Assembly (NCBI RefSeq): GCF_022985175.1
Contig: NC_066889.1
Span: 7,469,418-7,533,417, forward strand
From: Labeo rohita
Lineage: Eukaryota > Chordata > Actinopteri > Cypriniformes > Cyprinidae
DNA: 64,000 nucleotides
Direction: 5' to 3'
The notes under the pieces are model-generated. The model saw nothing but the letters and a program-made list of their open reading frames with translations. It had not been told where the DNA came from and made no database searches. Positions 44,797-56,240 of the stretch are shown here, piece after piece. The position numbers were made by a program, and so were the translations under genes. Numbering within the stretch: position 1 is the stretch's first letter; each line of letters starts with the position of its first letter.

Positions 44797-46249
44797 GTTA
44801 TGTTAAGACTATGTCTTAAGTACTAGTTTGACCAATTAGCAGTTAGCCAAAAGGTAATCTGTCTTGCTTTTTTAGATTTAAATTACACCGATCTACCTTT
44901 TTGTCACTGACTTTAAAAAGTTATGACCTGTCTTGAAAGAAAAAAAAAGAAAAAAAGATGACTTTTTAAGGCTAGTCAAAGCAGCCACAGGACTGACGTT
45001 GCCTATTCCTGTACTAATATATAGCTAACAGCATCTTTTGCAGGAGTAGACAACGTTTTAGTGTCAAACTGAATTTCGATTTAGTTTTTTAAAAGCAGCA
45101 ATTTTAGAACGATTTCTTCAGTTACTGCTTTGACTATGGAAGGAAGCACTAAGACATGTAATCTTGGTCCTTTCAATCTCCTTTAGTTTTGATGGATGTT
45201 TGTCTTTGAATGTATATTTGAGCTATTTTTTAGAGGCTCCGGATGTCAAGTTAGTCTCTGCTTCATTGTCAGAGCTTTTTATGTTTCCCTTTCTTTTAAA
45301 TCCATGTCTTTGCTGGTGAACATCAATGCCATGGTAGTCTAAAAACAGAATGACATGACAGGGTAAAAATCTTCAGGTAAAATGAATGTGCAACGAAAGT
45401 CACCTACTCTGTCTTATCAGAGGAAAAGGAAAGAATAATAACAATAGTCTTACATGAACTCACCAAAAAAACTGATTATTGTAGTTTTGTGAAATTATGT
45501 ATTATATAAAATAGTTGTTAGGTTGATATAATAAAAGTGAGGATGCCAGGACATCTCTTATCCTCCGAATTTGTGTTCTCTCCACATACCCCGAAGCTTA
45601 TTAAAACTGGTGTAAACAAACTCTAATGTTCTTTGTTTCACTTCTACACCCTCAGGCAAAGCCCCCATAGTTCCCCAAGACTGCAAATAATCATATATAG
45701 AGCATATTCAAATTAGACACCATTGCTTTCTTGATGTTTTGATAACAAGAAAATTGACATGCAAAGAAATATAACATGATTTATTATTGGCACATTGAAT
45801 GGATTCTAGTAGTTAATATGTTGCAAATAACTGTAAAGTATACTGCTCTGACCCAACTTGGCATGTTGCATCTTACTGTGTGAAATGAAACTGCCACTCT
45901 TTTCATTTTTTCCAGCTCTAAGATATTTGCTTGGTATTTTTCCAGCTTTTTTCCCCCTTAGCAAAACATCACTCATCATGAAATGAAAGCTTAAAGTGAA
46001 GGCCTGTTTATTTTAGAGACCTTGTCACAAGTTTTTTTTTTTTTTGCTGTATTTTCACACTTAAAATGATTTGGTAATCCTCTTGTACCACTGTTCTCTT
46101 TTGTGCAAAGCAATAAGTCCAGTGCATTAACAAAGCCAGGCAAAAATACACTTAAAAATGAACTTATTCTGGTTAAAATACCCCCTGGATATGATACAAC
46201 ACACTATGAATAATCTCAGAATGAATTAAATAATAGACCACCATGCATT
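44797..46249. other. no gene recognised
   Basis: Ordinary AT-rich DNA with A/T runs at ~44940 and ~46030. Confidence 0.6.
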
Positions 46250-46510
46250 TTTTTTTCTTCTATTAACTAGCATGCATATTACAAAGCGTATTGGCTGTTT
46301 ATTAGTGCATATAAAGCACATATTAACACCCTATTCTCCATTACCATAATTAAGATCCCCTAATCCTACCCCATACCTAAACCCCATACCTTAACTACCT
46401 TACTAACTATTAATGCAGCAAATGAAAAGTTTATTGAAGCAAAAGTCATAATAGTGAGAACTGGACCTTAAAATAAAATCTATCTGTCTGTCTGTCTGTC
46501 TGTCTGTCTC
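46250..46510. repeat. MITE end fragment and (CTGT)n microsatellite
   Basis: CACCCTATTCTCCATTACC ... ACTAACTATTAATGCAGCAA ... AGAACTGGACCTTAAAATAAA resembles the right end of the GGTTACACTTTATTTTA class of elements seen at 8714 and 43620. (TCTG)n follows at 46483-46510. Confidence 0.5.
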
Positions 46511-46729
46511 TACTATATGGGGCCATATACATGTAGTATGTACTTAAACTTAATTTTATGAAGAAGTTTCAACTTTTTTTTGTTTTAAACATCTAACATC
46601 TATGGCAAGTGATGCTATAAAATGTTTACATCTAAGTTTATCTGTCATATCTGTTACCTACAGGTAGTATTTTCAGTTTAGGAAGAAGAGCATTTGTGCC
46701 TACTTTAAATATATACAAATGCAAGTGAC

Positions 46730-46990
46730 TGCAGGTGCGGAGGGCCGGTTCTACATTATTGTGAGGGAAATCTCTCATCCCACCATGCTGTTGCCTCCAC
46801 ACTGAACCTACATGCAAATGAGCATCTGTAGAACCTTAGATAGAGAACATCCTATCTAAATCCAATTTGGCAAATGCGTATTTATCAAACAAGGCGAGAA
46901 GCGCACCTCTGTTTGCCAAGCCAGCAGTAGATCCCACTTCATAGCATCCTAACCCTGCCTGCTTGTATGACATTTGGCGGGTAATCTATG
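46730..46990. promoter_or_regulatory. candidate conserved non-coding element
   Basis: Repeat-free, mixed composition, with ACATGCAAATGAG (octamer-like, ~46809), GGAGGGCCGG and TTTGGCGGG. Looks unlike the surrounding repeats. Regulatory role is inference. Confidence 0.33.
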
Positions 46991-47679
46991 CCATTATTGT
47001 TTCTGCAAAGCTGAGTTTTATTCAGCACTGTGTGGCTCAACATGGTGTTTGCATAGAGCTTTGGGTTTTTTTTTTTTTTTATTCTCATTTTCCTCAACAG
47101 GTATTAAACACCTTGTACTGTCAGCTTTACAAAGGGTAAGCAAAACAGGAAGATTATTCCACTTTGCTTGGAATATTATGTAAATATAAGGACAAGATGA
47201 ATTAGGGTGTGAAATCTATCATGAATTTAAATTGTCATAACTGAAATGGTACAACGTGTGGGCTTCGTGACTGTATTTGAACAGAGTGTTCCCTCAGGGG
47301 AAAAATCAGAGGCCATTGACTTTGTGCCAGAAGGGGCCAGCTAATTTTCTGCTTGATATCACTTGCATTATTGCAAATGGCATCGTCCAAAAACATACGG
47401 TTACTGTTGCGAAGTGTTAAAATTTGGAAACTTCAGCCGATTTTCTGAATTGTACTAATAAAGTATTGTAGTGGATTTAGTGTTATCATCTCCTAAATAT
47501 AGTACATCATCTTGGTTAATTTTCATTAGTTCTCATGTTACATTGCAGTTGCATTGTAATAATAATGAAAAACCGAAGGTGCTGAAGGATGCCAAGTATA
47601 CTCTAAAATTAAATAAATAAATATTCTTGCAGTACATTTACTATTTTGTTTTGGCCATTCGCAGTTCATGCCATCTCTT
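46991..47679. other. no gene recognised
   Basis: T run at ~47068-47082, otherwise unique AT-rich sequence. Confidence 0.6.
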
Positions 47680-48260
47680 ATGTACCCATATTTTCCTGCT
47701 CTGAATGTGTGGCATTATCTAGAGTTCTGTGTGACCCTGGATACTTACACACAACAAAGCCTTTGACAAAACAAGCAGTAGGCCCACAGCACACTGAGGC
47801 TTGTTGATGTGAGTCCATATTATTCAAATGCCACAGCCCACTGGGATCTTGCTCTTGGGCTTGTATTAATTCAACTCCCTTTGAGTTGCATAGACTCTTT
47901 GTCTCCATAACTCTGTGTTTGATTGGGGTCTGGCCTATGGGGCGTGTAAACCCCCACTCGGGATGGTTGTTCCTCCCTAACCTAAAGCTCTTCCAATCAG
48001 AGGCCCTTTCTGTAGCTCCAGCCACTGTTCTGTGTCCCAAAACTTGTTGACTTTCAAACAACTCCAGAGTTTTAATGAAGGTCCTTAGTGAAGACAGCAC
48101 CAGCCTCTGTCTGTGTTTTATTACATGGCAGGACGACAGGGCCTCAGGTCTAACAGGGAAGGGTCGTGTGGACGAACAGGTGGGCTATTACTGCCTCACA
48201 ATCCCCCTGTGCTGAGCGGACGGCTACTAGGTCATCCAAGGCCAACATGGAGGGAGAAAA
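47680..48260. promoter_or_regulatory. candidate conserved non-coding element or unrecognised exon region
   Basis: About 580 repeat-free bases, notably less AT-rich than the flanks. A 140-residue minus frame (47678-48100) and a 79-residue plus frame (48113-48352) are open, but neither shows a domain I know. AAAAGAGTGAGT near 48258 could act as a plus-strand donor. It could be an enhancer, a non-coding exon or simply unique DNA. Confidence 0.3.
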
Positions 48261-48627
48261 GAGTGAGTGTGGCTGTTTTTCTCTTTAGTTTTAATTATTG
48301 TGCAGGATCTGGCATGGTCACCATCTGGGCAATTATTAAACATGGGTACTGAGCTGTGACTTGTTAAGTATATTTGTGCTTGACATAATATATAAATATG
48401 GTTAGAGGAGCAGGCATGTGTGTCACAGCCCTTAATTTATCCCTTTATTCTACTGTATACAGTATGTCACAGAAACAAAAAGCGATAATCCAGAAACCTT
48501 CAACCTTTGCTTTTTGTTTTTATTGTCTTCACCTATAAGATGCAAAGTTTGAACTCCACTTTAATAAGTTCATGTGTATTTTGTATGGTAAAGCCCCTTG
48601 ACAAACCATCATAATTCCAAAAAAAGT
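48261..48627. other. no gene recognised
   Basis: AT-rich, nothing identifiable. Confidence 0.6.
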
Positions 48628-49026
48628 ATTAAGGTTTCCACCAAAATATTAAACAACACAAACTTTTTTCCAATATTGATGATGATGATGATAATAATAA
48701 TAATAAGGCTTTTAGAGCACTAAATCAGCGTATTAGAATGATTTCTAAAGCATCATGTAACTGAAATCTAAAAGTACAGATTAGCCATCATAGAAATAAA
48801 TTACTTTTTAAAATATGTTAAAATAGAAAACAGTTGTTTTAAATTGTAATAATATTTCACAATGTTAAGGTTCTTACAATATTTATTTATTTTGACAAAT
48901 AAATGTAGCCTGTGTGTGTATAAGAGACTTTAAAAAAAAACATTATAAAATCATCCAGACCAAAAAAAAACATTATAAAAACCATCCAATTTTACATTTT
49001 ACCACAACATTTGAATAGTACTGTAC
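48628..49026. mobile_element. common fish repeat (TTAGAATGATTTCT family), right part
   Basis: GTTTCCACCAAAATATTAAA, a (GAT/AAT)n stretch at 48679-48708, GCACTAAATCAGCGTATTAG, AATGATTTCTAAAGCATCAT, AATATTTCACAATGTT and AATAAATGTAGCCT follow in the order of a fish repeat I recall. It ends near TTTGAATAGTACTGTA, close to the CAAACTTTTGAACGGTAGTG-type terminus. The left part is missing. Confidence 0.75.
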
Positions 49027-49586
49027 ATATATACTGTATACAGTATTGTGTATATAATAGAAAATGTTTTCAAAGGGATGACCAATTGCTTCCCATATCT
49101 TTTGTTGTTGATGTCAAAAGTCCAATCATACTCTGATGTATTTTGGCACAAACTCATTTGTCACTTGGCAGAAGCAGCCTAATTAAGCAGATGCCAACAC
49201 AGTCTATTTGTCTGAAAGTCTCTTGTCCTCAAATGCCGTGAACTAAACTGCAGGGTAAAATAAATATGAATAAATAGTTTAAGGACTTTTTTTGTATATT
49301 TTTGTGTGATCATTTCAATTTTTTATGGTGTTAGTCAGTTCTTGATATCTACTCAGTCCAGCAACCAATTCGATCATATTACGAAAAAAAGTGACCAGAG
49401 GACAGTGTACACAGGCCAGTGGTTAGGGGAATAAATCAGAAAGGTCAGGAAATTTGAAATACTGCCGTTGTTTCGATTTGGCAGGACACAAGACAGTGCA
49501 GTGGCCACTCAAGCTTGAAATGATGTTTCCTCCCAGAGCTAGATGCTTGCATGTCCCATCCACACTCACTGTAGGTTAACAGCAGT

Positions 49587-49631
<45 letters not shown>

Positions 49632-50567
49632 AGGAACATCTCTGTTTTATGCAAGATTTCAGCATCTTCAGGCCTGTTTCCTCTTACTTTTTTTCCACAA
49701 AAGATTCCTATACCTGGTCATATTCCATGCCTCATGAATCAGATGTTCTTTGACATTCTCTGGGGTGAAATTAATTGTCATGAGCTGAAATGACGCATAT
49801 TTGATTTGTAAACATTGTTTGCTTTCATTATCTCTAGAGAGTGAGCACTGCATTATCAAGAAGACAAATAATAGTCTCAAAATGAAAATCATTACAGCAG
49901 CTTACTTTGTGACTCACACCTGATTCTTGACTTTTGTCAGAATATCTTTGTTTGTACTCTACAGATGAAATAAAACAAGCAAATATGACATAAGGGAAAG
50001 CAAATGATGAAGAAATTTAGAAGAAAACTATTGGGTGAAGTATCTATTTAAGTTTGCCACACAGTGAGCCAAAACAACATGCATCTGGCTTATGTTCCAT
50101 CATGTTCATTTGATAATAAGAACTCACATTGCTGGGTGATATAGCTAATGTAGCTAAGATGTAGCAAATATAGCTGAGATAAACAGCTAAGATTATTTAT
50201 TTATTTAGAATGTGGGTAAGATGAAAAACTAACTTATAAAAATAAAGCTAAATAGGCTAAGAAATAAATAATACAAATCCATAAAAAACTGAAATAATAA
50301 AAACGATACTAAAATAACACTGCACTTACAAAAAGTCTGTAGAAATATGACACAATGTACCATGCTAATATCAAGGAATTTTCTGCATTGTGTTGAAGGA
50401 ATGGAACAGGTAATTGTCAGCCAGGACATTATCATTATCATGATTTTTTTCTTCTTTTTCTTACTTACAGCGTTTCACATCTCTTGACAGCAAATTTACA
50501 TAACTTTTCCAGGAAATTTTCATATTTCCTGGATTTAATGTTTGAGGGAATCATGCATTCTGCTTAA
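49027..50567. other. no gene recognised; (TG)n at 49589-49629
   Basis: One TG microsatellite, whose frames give CVCVCV / HTHTHT proteins on the two strands. Otherwise AT-rich unique DNA. Confidence 0.6.
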
Positions 50568-51163
50568 ATACACAGTATGAATGCTATAACATGTTAATAT
50601 GAACAATAAATACACATAGCTTACATATGTAGGGCCTCATTCATGAAACACGAGCAGAATGACTTTTTGTGTAAACTGTAAATCGTTCGTAAAGCCCTTC
50701 TGACATAAACTTTTGAATTAACTTTTGAATTCATGAAAATGCCATGAAAATTTCAATCAGTGGAGGAGGGGTGGGACAAATACTACACCGACCAACCATC
50801 CTACTTGTACAACGACCGAACAACAATGGAGAAGTTAATATTGCTGTATACTTTTTATATTCAGTAATATTCTTTAAATGAGATACTAGTAATACGTTAT
50901 TGTCGTGGATCATAGCAACCCAAAGCGTCTCAGCTGGAAAAAACGCTGTGCCACCAAAGAGTTCTGAAGCGCCATTTTCAGAAGGGCACCCAGCATTTTT
51001 TCAGCTGGCTAAAACACTTTGGTGGATACACATTAATTGAATAATTATTCTAATTATTATAATTTACTCATTTATTTTCACAAGTTTCATGAAAGAGGCC
51101 CATAGAGTGAATGCTGTAACCTGTTAATATGAGCACTAAAATAAATACACACTACTTACATTC
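50568..51163. repeat. ~55-bp direct repeats flanking a GGGCCTCATTCAT element
   Basis: GAATGCTATAACATGTTAATAT ... AATAAATACACATAGCTTACAT (50576-50626) recurs as GAATGCTGTAACCTGTTAATAT ... AATAAATACACACTACTTACAT (51109-51161). The element in between is 50632-51101. Far too long for a target duplication, so a local tandem duplication or an outer element is likely. Confidence 0.75.
50632..51101. mobile_element. GGGCCTCATTCAT-ended fold-back element, short form
   Basis: Starts GGGCCTCATTCATGAAACAC and ends GTTTCATGAAAGAGGCCC. Same termini as 16988-17747 but 470 bp. Shares internal AAATCGTTCGTAAAGC. No coding. Confidence 0.78.
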
Positions 51164-51716
51164 TGAAAAGGTGCTATATGGATGCTTCACATCCTTGGAC
51201 AGGGATGTAAGAAGGGAAATGTTTTGTGATCAGGATGACAAGGCAAAGGGACTCCACAGGCATGCGAGGCAGGAGAAGTGATGGCAGGAGTACTTGTTTG
51301 GCCTTGCAGAATTAGAGCGGAGTGAAGCGGCTGCACGTCTCAGGTTCTCCTTCCACTTTGAATGCTGTGCTGAACGCTGAGCACATACTCTGGGGGTTTG
51401 CTTTTGCATCTCATTAGAAGCTCAAAGAAAGAATGAGAGAAGGAGACGACCAGCTGTGCCAGGAAAACAATCAACATGAACACTTGTCGGGCTAAAAAAT
51501 AAGTGGATCTATTATTTGTTATTCAGATGGAGAGATGACAAGTATTGAAGGCATTGCAAATTGCTGTAGATTTGTTCCATAGAATGAGGTTTATTTGATT
51601 AGAGATTAGAGATTAGATAGAAAATATACATTTTTGTATACTTGTTCTATATACAACATCATAGTAGCATTATGTTTCTGTTTCAATAATTATGATATTG
51701 TTATACTAAATATTGT
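51164..51716. other. no gene recognised
   Basis: 51180-51480 is repeat-free and somewhat G-rich, with no recognisable frame. The rest is AT-rich. Confidence 0.5.
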
Positions 51717-52010
51717 CTCGGGTTACAACTGTAACTATGGTTCCCCAAGAGGGAACTAGACACGCTGTGGCGGGAAAACATCAGAGTAATTGTGTCCTGA
51801 AGCATGTGTGAAATCAGTCCAATGGAGTGGTGAGATCATGGATGGGGTAACATAGAGACCAGGAAACTTAAAAGCGCATCTGGAACAAACAGCATTAGCT
51901 TCTGTTAGCTTGAAGCAAGTTGCACACAGGGATGCAGTAAGGTGGGGGACGCAGGGAGACGCAGCATCTTGTTCTTTCTCGGGGAACCATGGTTACAGTC
52001 ATAATCATAA
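51717..52010. mobile_element. fold-back repeat, GGTTCCC-type ends
   Basis: CTCGGGTTACAACTGTAACT ATGGTTCCCC near the left pairs with GGGGAACCATGGTTACAGTCATAA at the right. Next in, AACTAGACACGCTGTGGCG pairs with CGCAGCATCTTGTTC. This is the terminal structure of a common cyprinid repeat I recall. It is short, with no frame. Confidence 0.65.
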
Positions 52011-52618
52011 TCATAATCATACAGTATATAATCAATACAGTCATAGATGTTCTGTTCCATTTGTGGTGGAGTTGAGTACGCTCTGACCCCCAAAGGAGAA
52101 GGGAGGCCAAAGGATTCAAAAGCGAGGGAGATCAACTATCTACATGCTCAATGTCTGACTGGTTGCATAGAACTCTTTCTTAGGTGGACCAAGGCATATG
52201 AACAACTGATCAGTCTTTCTCCACAGGGAAGCTCTGTGGACATAAGTGTCCAACACTTTCACATACACTAAATTAAGTTTCTGCTGGTTTGGATGAGGTG
52301 AGGGCAGAGATAAGGTAGAGCCCATCCCTAACCCTTTTTTTTTTTTGGTACATTCATCTGTGAGACTCCACCACCTCAAAGAGTGCCCACCGGGAGCAGA
52401 GTGTTCACAGCAGCAGCTGCTCACAATGAAGTCAGTCAGCACCTTGGAGAGCTGACCATGCATGCTCCTCTCCCAAACAACCAATGCAAATATTGTGTGT
52501 ATCCCCACCCGAGATGTAATATGGAAAGGGAGGAACACACAATCTAAAATGATGCTTGTCTGATTTAGACTCTTTTCGAGCTCCCTTGAAGGGCAGCAGT
52601 ACTGTTGAAATATAATAT
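52011..52618. other. probable repeat-derived DNA, no gene defended
   Basis: Includes (TAATCA)n at ~52000-52020. GGGAAGCTCTGTGGACATAA and AGATAAGGTAGAGCCCATCC look like dispersed-repeat sequence. A 190-residue minus frame (52140-52712) reads across it and the next fold-back. It shows no domain and includes a KKKK run from an A/T tract, so I do not call it. Confidence 0.4.
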
Positions 52619-52740
52619 AAGTAAGGACTAATTGACTGAGGTCCGCTGAATTATTAGAAAATAATGCACACCTGAGGTCGCACATTACACCTAAGGTGTG
52701 CATTATTTTCAATGGACTTCAGTCAATTATTCCACTTATA
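52619..52740. mobile_element. 122-bp hairpin MITE
   Basis: TAAGTAAGGACTAATTGACTG pairs with CAGTCAATTATTCCACTTA, and AAAATAATGCACACCTGAGG with CCTAAGGTGTGCATTATTTT. A short loop with GCACATTACA sits in the middle. The two arms differ by a small insertion on the left. Confidence 0.85.
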
Positions 52741-53772
52741 CTACAGTTACCACACCTCAAGTTTTTGCCTTGGTTGCTAATTCCAAAACATCATTTTAGA
52801 CTTATGGAGGCTTAAACCGTTGATAGTAAGGCATTTAATAATGCAGTTATATGAGAGAGAGAGATTAAGCGTGTGTAAATTAGCCTACCTGAGTCTATGC
52901 GTCTTTCAACAGTGCTCGGCAGCAGCATCTCTACTAATAGCAAAACTGTTAATATGTTAATATGCTTCAAGAACAATGCTGTTATTACCTTGTTAATGAG
53001 AAATGTCATGTAGACTTTTAAGTTGCTAAGTTATTTTACTGATAAAATTGTCAGAGCAGCACTGACAGCATGTTTCTTTGTGCGCGTGTGTGTGTGTGTG
53101 TGTACCTTTGTAAGGGAGAGAGAGTGGGAGAAACAGAGTATGTGCTTTCCATACATAATAAAATGTTATTTTTGTGGCTAAAACATAATTTGTCATTTTG
53201 TTGTTTACTATTTATTTGCTTGGTCAGTGTCTTTGTGGGGTTTGGTTGTAAGCTGTAAGGACTTTAGAAATATCTGAAATCATTTGGGGGAGTAATATAG
53301 ACAAGTAATGCAGTCTATAGAATGTATATAGATGTAAATAGAACGCAAGGTTTAAGGTTCTGATATACTTTAAATAAAGTTTGTTTTTTCATTCTTTGTT
53401 TGGGGGCAAAAAGAAGTTTGAAAAGGCTGAGCGGTGGGATACTGTTTTCGAACATTCACACACCACCCGTGCAGCTTGTGCCAGGGTGTAGATTAATGTA
53501 AATATATGTCGCGCCGCTCGCACAACAACACAGCGATGCGATAATGGAGTGTATCTAGGTGTGAGATGGGTACCAATGGTCAGATTATCACAGACAAATG
53601 ATAATGATTAGCAGCAGTTCAGAGACAATATCATGTTACAATATATGCAATACAAAAGAACCATTCCATTTCCATAATCAGTCCTTCATGGGAAGTGTAA
53701 ATGGCTCACAGTCTGAAAACTTTAGCATGATGTGGAAAAAAAAAATATATATATATATTGGAGTCAATAGCA
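52741..53772. other. no gene recognised
   Basis: A TG-rich patch at ~53085-53105. ATGTCGCGCCGCTCGC near 53507 is a small CpG-rich spot. No recognisable frame. Confidence 0.55.
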
Positions 53773-53780
53773 CAAACCTG

Positions 53781-54121
53781 TAGGGCTGCACAATTAATCG
53801 AATGTCTAATCGTGATTACAATTACAGATGCCACAATTATGTAATCGTTCAAAGGCACAATTACAATAAATAAATAAATAAATCAATAAATCAATCCACT
53901 TATTATTCTGCTTGCTTAAGATGTATGTGTGTGTGTGCGTTTCCTACAGGTTATCTTAAGTTTTTTTTTGTTTTGTTTTATTTTTCACATTTTTTATTTT
54001 TTTATACTTAAGGAAGAAACTATATATAAAAATGTGGCAAAATAAAAAATAGCTTTGCTTCAATTACAATTTTAAGGTAATAATCGACAATTATAATTTT
54101 TGTCATAATTGTGCAGCCCTA
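53781..54121. mobile_element. hAT-type MITE with exact 8-bp target duplication
   Basis: Starts TAGGGCTGCACAATTA and ends TAATTGTGCAGCCCTA. CAAACCTG lies on both sides (53773-53780 and 54122-54129), an exact 8-bp duplication. Subterminal AATCG/CGATT motifs are repeated. 341 bp, no coding. Confidence 0.95.
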
Positions 54122-54129
54122 CAAACCTG

Positions 54130-55369
54130 TTTGTTACTTGTTATTGTTCATTTAATTTATTAAACTTTGTAAATTATTAAACCGTTTTATATTTTATGTG
54201 GTGTCGTGATTTAAATTTGATGACAACAAAAAGTTTTATTATTGTATGTTCTTTTGGCATTTTATTTATTGCATACCTTTTATATTTTCTTATTGAAAAA
54301 ACAGCAGCAGCGGTATGGTGTAACAACATTTATTTGAAACATTTAGTTGGTATTCGCAGCTTTATCTCTATTTTTTTTCCTTTCATTTTTTTCATCATGG
54401 CTTTGGAAAACTTGTCTCTGATGTTTCTCTATTCTGATATTTTTCAAAATTACATCATATCAGTTCGTTCTTCAATTTCGTTTGAAGTATTTTGGGGCCT
54501 TTATGCGCATGCTCCAAGTCTTCTTCTCCATTTTTTAACGTGTCTCTGTGGCACTGTGGCAGAATTACAGTGCCGCATACTGGTCTGGCATGTATACTAC
54601 ATCGTTTTGAGTCGAACACAATAAACAAAATGTCTAACTTTTGACACAAACCAATGAACAAAATGAATATCAGGTGCAAACAACCAATTAATGAGCAACT
54701 AAGGGAACAAACTAAAAACAAGGTCACAAAGCAAACACATGAGCCAACCACCCAAAACCAAAACTGGTTTACTGTTGTTGTTGCTGTTGTTAATAGTTAT
54801 TGTCATGAATACATTATTTGTTAAAATGTTTTAAAATGGTATAGAATTCTTAATCAGCCTTCAACAACATTGATCCAGTATTGTAACTGATCATATCTAA
54901 TATTTATTGTCCAGAAACAAGTGTAGAATTCAATAATTAGGAGTAATAAATATTTTTCTATGTATCTGTCTACTATTTATGTAAACTATAAAGTGAACTG
55001 GGTTGCCCAGGGACAATTGTTTTACCCATAGATCTGCATGATACACATAAAGAAAGGTTCTACCACTTTAAGATGTGAGCTAACAGATTTAAAAAGTGAC
55101 CTGGGTGTCTGGAAATGTATTTGACACTGATCTGCTGAATGCTGCCTCTGCATAAAGTTAAACGTAACCCCAGAAACGCAAAAATGTATGATTTCACCAC
55201 CACAAAGAAGCCAAGTTTGGAAGAAACATTTACTACCGATGCACTAGAAATGCTATTTCTGTCTCTGTGATGTTCCCATGAGCTCTACAGAGGCTGTGCT
55301 CATCTTTGAATGTGTGCCAGGCTTAAAGCACACCTGTCACTCTGTCTCCCTCCTGACTCTGCACTCTTG
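54130..55369. other. no gene defended
   Basis: A 142-residue hydrophobic plus frame (54196-54624) has no identifiable family and arises in T-rich DNA. Its complement has GGAGCATGCGCATAAAGG and GTGCCACAGAGACAC, which look transposon-like. 54660-54770 (AACAACCAATTAATGAGCAA) resembles LTR-type sequence. All weak. Confidence 0.4.
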
Positions 55370-55860
55370 GGCCTTTCTACTTCATTTAGAGGCTCTACCT
55401 CCACTCTGTGATTTGCAGCCACCATGAATGCATAAGTCTTCTTGCTTGTTTATTCTTTGACAGTCAAGCAGAAGCCATTATCTTCACATTCGTACTTTCC
55501 ATCATTTATAGGTATGCTAAGCTCCTCTCTCAGCCGAATGAAAAGTGGCTATAAAAGCGAACTGAAATGGGTTCCACCATAAAGAATGTCAAATTGGTTT
55601 AATAGATCCAGTGGTGGAAGTGTGCTCCTTGCACTAGTTAGAACTCAAATGTCCAAGCTAAATGTTACTCAGTGACAATCCAGCATTATTGAGTTATCAA
55701 CACAGAACTGAGCCGATGGCAATTTATTTGATTGGAATCAATACACCTTTAGCCACTGCACTTATTTTCTTGTCGTCAATGGAGCTTGCCAAATGGTGGG
55801 CTGATAAACAGCTAGCAGCTTTTAAAAACTGCTGCTTCTAAAGTCTATTTAGATGAGCAG
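55370..55860. promoter_or_regulatory. candidate conserved non-coding element
   Basis: Repeat-free stretch with many potential factor sites: GACAGTCAAGC, GCCATTATCTTC, CAATTTATTTGATTGG, GGGCTGATAAACAGC. It resembles enhancer sequence in composition. Inference only. Confidence 0.35.
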
Positions 55861-55895
55861 TTACCATATGCTGGACTTCATTAGAAGTTGTTTAG

Positions 55896-56240
55896 ATCAG
55901 GGATTCTCAACTGGTGGGTTGCAGGTATGGTCGGTATGATTCAGTGTTTTGAATCAGTGCTTTTTGAAACAAGAAAAAAAAAAAAGAAAACTATTTTACA
56001 AATTATTAATAAGCAGCAAATTAGGAGTTTTTTGAGGCAAAAATCTGAGTTCATAGTTTTAACATTTGCAAACAGCTTGACTGACAGGCGATCTGACCAA
56101 TCACAATGTCTGTCCGACAAACAAATTAGACAGGAGAGTAGATTAACTTCGGTGGACTTAAACTTGAAACATTGTGTGTATTGACGTCTTTCTGTGGTTG
56201 AAATAAAATACGTTCAGATGTTCATTCATGTTTTTTCTTC
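55896..56240. mobile_element. possible hAT left-end fragment
   Basis: CAGGGATTCTCAACTGGTGGGTTG matches the style of hAT termini of the CAGGGNTTCTCAA type. No right end is found. A 98-residue plus frame here (55888-56184) has no domain. Confidence 0.4.

Noticed and set aside
47678..48100. 140-residue minus-strand frame as a gene
   Set aside because: Open but unrecognised, with no supporting splice sites. Kept only as part of a candidate non-coding block.
52140..52712. 190-residue minus-strand frame
   Set aside because: Crosses a hairpin MITE and an A/T run (KKKK). No domain is recognised, and the neighbouring DNA looks repeat-derived.
54196..54624. 142-residue hydrophobic frame that could be a membrane protein
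   Set aside because: Sits in T-rich DNA, which encodes Phe/Leu/Ile by default. No family resemblance, no splice or polyadenylation context, and possible transposon motifs on the other strand.
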